Positions 28,101-40,100 of a stretch of 42,833 nucleotides of DNA are shown one piece after another. The notes under the pieces were generated by a model. The model did no database searches. It worked only from the letters and a program-made list of their open reading frames with translations, and was not told where the DNA came from. The translations under genes and the position numbers were made by a program. Source of the stretch: an uncultured Prolixibacteraceae bacterium (GTDB taxonomy: Bacteria > Bacteroidota > Bacteroidia > Bacteroidales > Prolixibacteraceae); the NCBI GenBank assembly GCA_903834475.1, contig CAILJH010000053.1:1-42833 (forward strand). Reading direction: 5' to 3'. The stretch's first letter is position 1, and each line of letters opens with the position of its first letter.

Positions 28101-31100
28101 AGTACCGGAGCATTGGTGTCAGTCACAGTTACTGTTGCATCGCAGCTTGAAAAATTATCACTGTTATCAGTTACAGTTAAGGTTACATGGTTTGCGCCAA
28201 TATCAGAACAAGTGAATGAAGTTTTGGAGGCAACAACCGACTTAATTCCGCAATTGTCGGTGCTGCCGTTATTGATATCAGCAGCATTTAATGTGGCATT
28301 GCCAGATAGATCCAAATTAAGAGTCACATTTTTGCAAATAGCAACCGGTTTTTCATTGTCAGTAACTTTTACATTCTGAACACAATTTTCAGAAACATTT
28401 CCGGCTGCATCAGTTGCAGTCCAGGTGATGGTTGTAGTTCCGACCGGATAAACCGCTGATAAAGCCAGTACATCCGAACGAACACCCATAACAGATATTG
28501 ATGCCGAACAATTGTCAGTTACAGTCGGATTAACTATCGTGACTGATGCGCCGCAAACTCCAGCCACAGCTGGCAAGGTAATCTGAGCAGGGCAGATTAT
28601 CACTGGTTTTTCGTCATCAGTTATGGTCACAGTCTGATTGCAGCTTAATGATGTATTTCCTGCCAGATCAGTAGCAGTCCAGGTAATTGTTGTAATTCCA
28701 ACCGGATAAACCGATAATAGAGTCAAGGCGTCTGAACGAACTCCGGCAAAAATAAAGCTTGATGAACAATTATCCGTTGCAGTTGGATTTGAGATGAAGA
28801 CCGAAGCTCCGCAAACTCCTGAATCAGAAGTCTGAATAATATCTGACTTACAAACAATGGTTGGTTTCTCTTTATCTGTTATGGTGACAGTCTGGTTGCA
28901 GCTCAATGAGGTATTTCCGGATGCATCGGATGCAGTCCAGGTAATTGTAGTGATTCCTACCGGATAAACTGCGGATAAAGCCAATGCATCCGAACGAACT
29001 CCTGCAAAAGTGAAGCTTGTCGAACAATTATCTGTAGCCATAGGATTTGCAATTGTCAATGCTGCACCACAAACTCCCGCATCGGCTGTTTGGGTGATAT
29101 TTGCCGGACAAATGATTACTGGTTTTTCATGATCAGTAACAGTAATCGTTTGATCGCAACTCAATGAGCTGTTTCCTGATGCATCCTTAACAGTCCAGGT
29201 GATGGTAGTATTTCCTACCGGATATAAAGCATTCAGTGCCAATAAATCCGAACGGACTCCAATAAAGGTAAACGATGACGAACAATTGTCAGTTGCCGTT
29301 GGATCAACAACAGATAATGAAGCGCCGCAAGCTCCGGCATCGGCTTCAAGCGTGATATTTTCAGGGCAATTTATTACTGGTTTTTCATCATCTGTTATTC
29401 GCACAGTTTGATCGCAACTTAATGAGGTATTTCCTGCCAGATCGGTTGCAGTCCATTTAATGGCAGTGATTCCAACCGGATAAACTGCAGATAAGGCCAG
29501 AGCATCCGAACGAACTCCCGAAAAAGTAAAGCTGGTTGAACAATTGTCAGTTGCTGTTGGATTATCTATGGAAACTGAAGCCCCGCAAACTCCGGTGTCG
29601 GCTGTCTGTATAATATTTGCAGGACAGACAATAACTGGTTTCTCATTGTCAGTTACAGTAACAGTCTGGTTGCAACTCAATGAGGTATTTCCTGAAACAT
29701 CAGTTGCAGTCCAGCTAATCGTGGTAATTCCCACCGGATAAACTGCGGACAAAGGCAATGCATCCGAACGAACTCCCGCAAAAATAAAGCTTGTTGAACA
29801 ATTATCTGTTGCGGTAGGATCGGTAATAGTCAGGGCAGCACCGCAAACTCCGGTATCGTTTGTTTGGGCAATATTTGCCGGACAACTGATTACAGGTTTT
29901 TCATGATCAGTAACTGTTATCGTTTGATCACAACTCAACGAGGTGTTTCCTGCGGCATCAGTTGCAGTCCAGGTGATGGTCGTATTTCCAGTTGGATATA
30001 ATGCGTTCAGTGCTAATAAATCTGAACGAACTCCGGTAAAAGTAAAGATTGAAGAACAATTGTCGGTAGCTTTTGGAGGAGTGATAGTTACCGAGGCCTG
30101 GCAGGCGCCGGCATCGGTGTTTTGAGTGATATAATCAGGACAAGTAATGACCGGCTTTTCGTCATCAGTTATTGTAACAGTCTGCGAACAACTTGCTGAA
30201 GTGTTTAAAGCCGCATCGGTTGCAGTCCAGGTAATTGTTGTGATTCCAACCGGATATACCGCTGATAAAGCCAAAGCGTCCGAACGAACTCCGTTGAAAG
30301 AAAAACTCGTTGAACAATTGTCGGTTGCTGTTGGATTAACAACTGTAACAGCAGCTCCGCAAATTCCGGCATCTGCTGTTTGCAAAATATTGTCAGGACA
30401 AATAATAACAGGTTTTTCATCATCTGTTACAGTAATAATCTGATCACAAGTTAAAGAAGTATTTAAAGCTGCGTCAGTGGCAGTCCATGAAATCGTAGTT
30501 GTTCCAACCGGATAAACATCATTCAGTGCCAAGGCATCTGAACGAACTCCTTTAAAAATAAAGCTTACCGAACAATTGTCAGTCGCTGTTGGATTGGATA
30601 TTGAAATTGCTGCACCGCAAACTCCCGCATCGGATGTTTGAGTAATATTTGCAGGACAGATTATTACTGGTATTTCATTATCTCTAATGGTAATATTAAA
30701 ACTGCAGGTTTTAGTGCCGCAGGTATTTGTTGCGGTGATGACAACGGTAGTAACTCCTGTATTAAACACTGAACCGCTCCCCGAACCGGCACCACTGCCT
30801 GTGGTCGATCCCGTGAATAAATAGGTAACTCCAGGATCTGGCACTCCGGATGTAACAGCTGAATAAGAAACCATTGCACTACACAGATTTAATTCAGTAT
30901 GTTGCAAAATATCTGAAGGACAGGTGGTAAATACTGGTTCCTGATTTACTGAAACTGAAGTCGTGGTTGAACTACAGCCGGTAATTGTATTTGTAAAAGT
31001 AAAGTTTACCGTTCCTGAAGATAATCCGCTTACAATTCCTGAATTAGTTACTGTTGCGACTGCATTATTGCTGCTGCTCCATGTTCCACCTGTTCCAGGT

Positions 31101-34100
31101 GATAATGTGATAGTGCTTCCAACACATACGGAAGCTGGAGCCGAAACAACCGGTAATGGGTTTACATTTACCAGGACACTTTGCGAATCAGAACAACCCG
31201 TGGCGGTTATCGTTTCAACTATCGTGTAGTTTGTTGAAACCGAAGGATTCACTGTTGGATTGGCCAAATTGGAGGTAAACCCAAGCGGTGAAGAAGTCCA
31301 GCTATATGTACTTCCTGAAACAGGCAATGCTCCAAGAGTTGTGCTTGATCCAATACAGATCGTCCGGTCTGATCCGGCGATTACACCAGGCAATTTATTG
31401 ATGGTTACCGATTGTGTTGCGCTTGTGGTTCCACATAATCCGGTCGAAGTAGCAGTAATAATTGCAATTCCGTCATAAGATGCCGACCAGTTCATGACTC
31501 CGGTAGAGGAATTGATTGTCCCTGCTCCGGCTGGTGAAACACTGTAAGTTATAGCTGTACTATTGGCCGAGATGGCAGTATAAGTCTCATCTGCAGCATT
31601 CTGACAAAGCGTTGTTGCACCAGCTGTAAAACTGGTAGTCCCGGTAGATGGATTTACTGTTACTGTTCGTGTTGCACTGCTTGTTCCACATAATCCGGTG
31701 GCATTGGCAGTGATCGTTGCTGTTCCGCTGAACGAGGCAGACCAATTCATAAGCCCGGTGGACGAATTGATTGTTCCTGCTCCGGCTGGTGAAACACTAT
31801 AAGTTATTGATGTACTATTGGCTGCTGTGGCAGTATATGTTTCATCAGCTGCGTCCTGACATTCGGTGATTGCACCGGCAGTAAAGCTGGTTGAACCAAT
31901 GGTAGGATTTACTGTAACTAAACGGTCTGCATGGGTTGTTCCGCAAGATCCGCTTGCAGTAGCTGTGATGGTAGCAGTTCCGCTGAATAAGGCTGACCAA
32001 TTCATGACACCTGTTGATGAATTAATTGTCCCTGCACCGGCTGGTAAAACGCTATAAGTTATTGACGAACTGTTTGCTGATGTTGCGGTATAAGTTTCAT
32101 CAGCAGCATCCTGACATAAAACAATGGCACCTGCAATAAAGCTGGTTATTCCAGTGGTTGGAGTCACTGTGACTGCACGATCGGCAAAGGTGGTACCGCA
32201 CAAGCCGATAGCAGTGGCTCTCACTGTAGCTGTTCCGCTAAACGATGCGGACCAGTTCATAACCCCGGTGGAGGAATTAATTGTTCCGGCTCCTGCCGGT
32301 AAAACACTATAAGTTATAGAGGTGCTGTTGCTTGAAGTTGCAGCATAAGTTCCGTCAGCCGCATCCTGACATTCTGTTGTTGAACCAGCTGTAAAGCTTG
32401 TCGCACCGGTGGTTGGATTTACAGTAACTACACGATCTGCCTGAGTTGTTCCGCACAAACCAGTGGCGGTAGCCGTGATTGTGGCAGTTCCGCTGAAAGA
32501 GGCCGACCAGTTCATTACCCCTGTAGAAGAATTGATTGTTCCAGCTCCGGCCGGTAAAACGCTGTAGCTTATGGATGTACTGTTCGCCGCTGTGGCAGAA
32601 TAAGTTTCATCAACAGCATCCTGACATTCGGTGATAGCACCGGCAGTAAAACTGGTTGCACCAGTTGTTGGATTTACAATGACAACACGGTCAGCAAAGC
32701 TTGTACCGCACAAACCGTTAGCTGTGGCTCTCACCGTGGCAGTTCCACTGAAAGAGGGTGACCAGTTCATCACACCGGTGGAGGAATTGATTGTTCCTGC
32801 TCCCGCCGGTGAAACGCTATAGCTTATCGAAGTGCTGTTTGCTGCAGTGGCGGTATAGGTTTCATCGGCTGCATCCTGACATTCAGAAATTGATCCGGCT
32901 GTAAAGCCAGTAATCCCCGTACTTGGATTTACTGTTACAACACGGTCGGCAAAGGTACTACCGCATAATCCGGTAGCTGTAGCTCTCACTGTGGCTGTTC
33001 CGCTGAATGAGGCCGACCAGTTCATTACTCCGGTTGAGGAATTAATAGTACCTGCTCCTGCCGGTGAAACAGAATAACTTATTGAAGTGCTGTTTGCTGC
33101 CGTGGCAGTGTAGGTTTCATCAGGTGCATCCTGACATTCAGAAATTGATCCGGCAGTAAAGTTGGTTGTACCAATGGTAGGATTTACAGTCACTATGCGG
33201 TCTGCATGGGTTGTTCCGCATAATCCGGTGGCTGTTGCAGTAATCGTAGCTGTTCCGCTGAACAATGCCGACCAATTCATTACGCCGGTAGTTGAATTAA
33301 TTGTTCCTGCTCCGGCAGGTGAAACGCTGTAAGTTATTGAAGTATTGTTAGCTGCTGTTGCGGTATAAGTTTCATCGGCAGCATCCTGACATTCAGAAAT
33401 TGCTCCTGCGGTAAAGGTGGTTGGTCCGGTAGTTGGATTTACAATGACAACACGGTCGGCAAAGGTTGTACCGCACAAACCGTTAGCTGTGGCTCTCACT
33501 GTGGCTGTTCCGCTGAACAATGCTGACCAGTTCAGAATTCCGGTAGATGAATTAATTGTTCCTGCTCCGGCTGGTGAAACACTGTAAGTTATTGAAGTGT
33601 TGTTAGCTGCTGTTGCAGTATAAGTTTCATCAGCTGCATCCTGACAAACAGTGGTTGCTCCGGCTGTAAAACTGGTGGTACCAGTGACTGGATTTGAGTT
33701 GATTGTTATTGAAGTACGTGTACTGCTCTTGCAATTTGTTGTTGAATTTCTTGCTTCAGCATAATAAACTCCTGCAGAAGCCGGAGTATAACTTAATGTA
33801 CCCGTTGCCAATGCGGTTCCGCCGGAAGGCACATTATACCAATCTACAGTTATTCCGGAAGAAACACTTGCTGTAATTGCCGGAACTGAACTCCCCACGC
33901 AATATTCCTTATCCCCGCCACTAAGCGGAGCAGAAATAACCGGACAACTGCAATCTGGAGCTGTAATCGATAATGTTGTGGCACAACTTACAGCGTCTGT
34001 AAGAGTAAGTACAATATTCGTACCCGTTGGAACAGCACTTACTGTCCACAAATTGCCTACATGATTGACAGTTCCCGAAGTACTTGTTACTGTTCCTGAA

Positions 34101-37100
34101 CTCACAGTTACACTAACCGAATAAGTTAGCAGATTTAATGCACAGGTTGCCGGAGAAGCGATCACCATGGTAGGCAATGGATTTACAGTAACCGGATAGT
34201 TGGTAGCGATTGCTGCAGTACATCCGTTTCCATTCGTATAATTAACTGATACACTTTGGGCACCAGTATTATCCCATGTTACAGTTACTGAATTATTGCC
34301 GGTTCCGCCTCCGGAAGTAATTGTTCCACCGGCTGAAACATTCCATTGATAATTGCTCATACCAGCCTGAGTAGTATAAACATTTCCGGTTGAAGCCTCG
34401 CAAACAGTTGCTGGTCCGCCTGTGAAAGTTACGACTGGCAAAGGGTTAACTGTAATTGTTGCACTTCCGGTCATATTGGATGTACATGAACTTGAAGTAT
34501 TGGTCGCAACCACAGTATATAATCCGGCAGTAATTTTGTTGCCAAAACTAATTGCACTTCCTGTTCCGGTTACCGGACTTCCAGAATTAACACCACTCAG
34601 TTGCAACTGATAATTTACCCCGGTTTGGGAATTGCTTAAACCAACTGCTATACCCGATGCGCCAGTACAGAATGATCCGCCACCGGTCACATTATAGCTT
34701 AGTGGCAATGCACTTACTGTTACGTTGTAAATAGTCGGAGTGATTGCAGTACAAGCGTTTCCATTGTCATAATTAACCGAAACGCTTTGCGATCCGGCGG
34801 TGTTCCATGTCACAGTTACCGAATTATTACCGATTCCTCCTCCGGAAGTAATCGTTCCCCCTGCTGAAACAATCCAATCATAGTTGCTCATGCCAGCCTG
34901 TGTGGTATAGACATTCCCTGATGAACCGGCGCATACGGATGCAACTCCGGCAGTAAATGTTACCGTGGGTAATGGATTAACTGTAACCGATGCAGTTCCG
35001 GTCATATTTGAGATACATCCGGTTGAAGCATTGGTTGCTTCGATGGTGTAAGTTCCGGCAGTAAGCTGGGAACCAAAATTTATTGCACTCCCGTTACCTG
35101 CGATTGGTAATCCGGTATTGACTCCACCAATATGCAATTGATAATTGATTCCGGTTTGTGAATTACTTAAGCCTACAGCGACTCCTGAACCTCCGGCACA
35201 AAATGAACCGCCTCCGGTTACTGTGTATATAGTTGGTAATGGATTTATTGAAACACTCACGCTGCCTGTCATGATAGAATTACAAGATGTTGAAGCATTG
35301 GTCGCAACAACGGTATAGGTTCCGGCACTTGACTGGGAACCAAAGCTGATTGCAGAAGCTGTACCTGCAACCGGACTTCCGGTATCTGATCCATCAATCC
35401 TTAACTGATAATTTACTCCAACCTGAGAATTACTCAAACCTACAATAACTCCTGAACCACCACTGCAATACGATCCACCTCCGGTTACATTATACGTTAA
35501 AGGAAGAGCAGTTACAGTTACAGTAATGTTTCCATTCATATTCAAAATACAACCGGTAGAGGCATTGGTTGCTTCGATCGTGTATGTTCCGGCAGTAACC
35601 TGTGCACCAAAATTTAAGGCACTACCTGTACCTGAAATTGGTAATCCGGTATTTACACCTCCGATATGTAATTGATAATTTACTCCCGTTTGAGATCCAC
35701 TTAAACCGATAATTACACCTGAACCTCCGCTGCAATCCGTTCCACCACCTGTTGCATTAAAGATTGTGGGTAATGAATTTGTGCTAATACTAACACTTCC
35801 TGTCATAGTCGAGGTACATCCGGTTGATTCAGTTGTAGCAACAACGGTATATGTACCGGTAGCAGTCTTGACACCAAAGCTCAGTGCACTACCGTTACCA
35901 GCTATTGCAGAACCATCATTTACTCCGCCAAGTTGTAACTGATAGTTGACCCCGGTTTGCGAATTACTCAAACCTACTGCTGCACCTGAACCTCCGCTGC
36001 AATAGGTACCGCCTCCGGTTACAATGTAAGCTGTGGGCAATGGATTTATGGTGACAATCGCAGTACCTGTCATATTTGATGTACAGCCGGTAGAAGAATT
36101 CGATGCAATCACTGAATAAGTTCCGGCAGAAGTTTGAGCACCAAAACTTATTGAACTGCCGGTTCCGGATACCGGACTGCCGGTATTTACGGCTCCAATC
36201 TGCAACTGATAGTTGACTCCGTTTTGAGAACCAGTCAAGCCGATAACCACTCCGGATCCACCACTGCAATAGGAACCACCTCCGGTTACTGTATAAACTG
36301 TTGGCAATACGTTAACCGTAATGGTAACACTTCCAGTCATATTTGCGATACAAGCTGTTGTAGCATTGGTAGCTATTACAGTATAGTTGCCTGCAGCAGT
36401 CTGCGTACCAAAGCTTAATGTAGCGCCAGTGCCAGCTATCGGACTTCCTGTGTTTATACTATTTAGTTGCAATTGATAATTTACTCCGCTTTGCGAATTG
36501 CTTAAACCAACTGCTAATCCGGATCCACCACTGCAAAATGATCCGCCACCGGTAACATTGTAAGCCGTGGGTAAGGGATTGATGCTCACTGTTGCACTGT
36601 TATTCATACTTGAACTGCAGCTTGTTGTGGCATTTATTCCAACAACAGTATATGTACCGGCGGCTGTCTGCAAGCCAAAGCTAATTGCACCTGCAGTTCC
36701 TGCTACTGGCAGACCGGTATTAACTCCGCCGATCTTTAGTTGATAATTAACTCCGACCTGCGAATTACTTAAACCTATTGAAACGCCAGTTCCACCTGAA
36801 CAATAGGATCCGCCTCCTGTCATATTATAGACAGTGGGCAGCGGATTCAAAGTAATGGTCACACTGCCTGACATTGTTGAAGTACATGTTGTTGTGGTAT
36901 TCGTTGCAACTACGGTATAGGTTCCTGCACCAGTTTTATTTCCAAAACTGATCGCACTACCGTTACCTGTAACCGGAGTTCCGTTATCTGAAACGCCCAG
37001 CCTTAACTGATAAGTGACTCCTGTTTGTGAACCACTTAAACCGACAACAACTCCTGAACCTCCGGTACAATCAGTTCCACCACCGGTTACCGTATACAAA

Positions 37101-40100
37101 GCTGGCAACGGATTTACAGAAACAGTTGCGCTTCCGCTCATATTTGAAGTACAACCCGTTGAAGCATTAATTGCTGTAACAGTATAAATTCCGGCACCAA
37201 TCTTATTTCCAAAACTAATGGCATTGCCGGTTCCGGCTATTAAGCCACCGTTATCAACACCAGCTAATTGCAACTGATAATTTACTCCTACCTGAGAATC
37301 ACTCAATCCGATGGCAACTCCGGAACCACCACTGCAATAAGAACCGCCACCCGTTACAGTATAAACTATCGGTGAAGCATTAACTGTTACAGGATAAACT
37401 GTTGCACTTGCAGATACACATCCGCTAACATTCATATAAATTACCGAAACGCTCTGAGGACCAGCAGTATTCCAGGTTACGGTCACACTATTATTTCCAC
37501 TTCCACCTCCGGATGTAATTGTTCCACCTCCGGAAACCATCCACAGATAACTGCTCATACCGGATTGTGTGGTATAAGTATTTCCGGTTGAACCTTCGCA
37601 TGCGGTACTTACACCAGCGACAAAAGTAATTACGGGTATTGGATCAATAATTACAACAGTACTTCCTGACATATTGGAACTACACCCAGATATTGGATTG
37701 GTAGCAACAACAGTATAAGTTCCGGCAGATAACTCTAACCCAAAACTTAGCGCGCTTCCTGTGCCTGCCAATGGCAGTCCGGCATTCGTTGCACCAATTT
37801 TTAATTGATAATTGACTCCGGTTTGAGAGTTACTCAATCCTACAGCTACACCTGATCCTCCGTTGCAATAATTTCCGCCTCCAGTAACATTATAGACAGA
37901 AGGAAGTGGGTTAATTGTGATAATCGCACTTCCTGTCATAGTCGATGTACAACCGGTAGTTGCATTTGTTCCAACAACGGTATAGGTTCCGGCAGATAAC
38001 TGTAAGCCAAAACTTAAAGCACTGCCGGTTCCGGCAACTTCAGCACCAATATTTGATGCTCCTAATTTTAACTGATAATTTATTCCAATTTGTGAACTAT
38101 TCAGAATTATCGAAACGCCAGTTCCTCCAGTGCAGTATGATCCACCACCGCCAACAAAATATAAATTGGGTAATGCATTCACTGTTACCGGGTAAACAGT
38201 AGCACCCGCTGCGGCACATCCGGTTCCATTCGAATAATTCACCGAAACGCTTTGAGCTCCTGAGGTATTCCAGGTAACCGTCACTGTATTATTTCCTGAT
38301 CCACCTCCGGCTGTAATCGTACCTCCGGCTGAAACAGTCCATACATAATTACTCATTCCAACCTGGGTGGTATATACATTTCCTGTTGAACCTGCACATG
38401 CGATTGGCACTCCTGAAATAGTAACCACGGGTAAAGGATTAATGCTTAGATTGACAAATCCTGTCATATTTGCGGTACATCCTGTGGATGTATTGGTTGC
38501 CACAACAGTATATGTTCCGGCAGCAGTCTTGTTTCCAAAACTTAGTACACTTCCGGTTCCGGCTATCGGACTACCGGTATTTACGGCACTAATTTGTAAT
38601 TGGTAGTTTACCCCAACTTGCGAAGCACTCAATCCAACAGGTAAGCCGACACCTCCACTGCAATAAGCTCCTCCTCCGGTTACACTATATAGCGTGGGCA
38701 GTGCATTAACATTGATAGTCCGGGTTCCATTTACAGCTGGACAAATTCCGGGAACATTTGTTGTTAATGTCAAAGTAACTGTTCCTGAAAAATTTGCTGC
38801 CGGAGTATAAGTTACTGCAGCCGGAGTAGCAGTCTGTGCAATACTGCTTAATGCGCCACCACCGGTAGATATGGACCAAGCTGAAGTACTGGCTGAACCA
38901 CCGAAGCTTGCACCGCTTAAGATTATTGCTGATGGGCTGGATGACTGACAAGTGTTAAGGGTTACACCTGGAGTCACGGTAGCAGCAGCATTTACAGTAA
39001 TTGTAAAAGTCTGATCGGCAGATTTGTCAACTCCTCCGTTGGCAGTACCTGCATTATCCTGAATATTTAATGCAATGGTTGCCGATCCTGAAGTTGAATT
39101 TGGAGTAAAAGTTAATACTCCTGAAGAACTTACTGATGGTTGAACACTAAAAATTGAAGAATTACTATTGCTGGTAATATTAAATAACAGTGATTGGGAA
39201 GATTCGTTGGCTGGCCCGGAGCTAATTGCAGTAGCCCATGAATTAACTGTCTGAGCACCAATTGCCACACATACGGTTTGATCAGCACCAACAGTAAACG
39301 ACGGAACATCGTTCACCGGAGTAACAGTAACAATGATAGTAGCAATATTGGAGGCTACGCCCTTATTATCCTGAACGGTATAATTTACTGCAGTTGCTGT
39401 TCCGTTAAAATTCAACACCGGAGTAAAAGTGACTAATCCTGAAGAATTAACCGAATAAGTACCTTGATTTACAACGGTAAAAGTAGTTTGAATTCCGGCT
39501 GTTGCAGGATCCAGATCGACAGTCGCCACATTAACAGTTCCGTCGGTATCGTAATCATTCGTTGTAACATTAAAACTTACAGGACTATCTTCGTTTGTGG
39601 TTGCAACATCGTTCACGGCGATTGGAGCCTGGTTCGCCCATAGATAGAATTCATCAATACCACTGGTTGGCAATAAATTAGTCAGGAGATTTCCGGAGTT
39701 ATCTACCAAATTGTTTGTAGCTGCCAAATCAATTCCGAGATAATCCCAATTAGTTGAAGGAATATTGGAAACCCGAATTGTATAAACCGAAGCTCCAATT
39801 TGGGTCACCTGCGAGATCAATGTCCCCACTCCACCTAATCCACTGGTCTGGAAATCATCAGCAGTAATATTTTGAGTTACAGGTTCGCTGAAAGTAAGTT
39901 TGAATTCCACCCAACCCTGAAGAAGCAGGTCGCTTGATGAAACAGATTGAGCTGTAGGATTAAAACGTTCGATTGAAGTCAGCGTGGGCGGTATGTTATC
40001 CATCCCCAATGAAGTATCAATCACTAATTCAGAAAAAGTTGGATCATAAAGTACCGCACCATCGCTATACGTAACCCAGGCCACCACATCGTATATGCCA

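Noticed and set aside
31391-33685. Regular 255-bp periodicity that might suggest a CRISPR-like or satellite array
   Set aside because: The period is a multiple of three, the frame is open throughout and the variation is mostly synonymous or conservative; it is a protein repeat.
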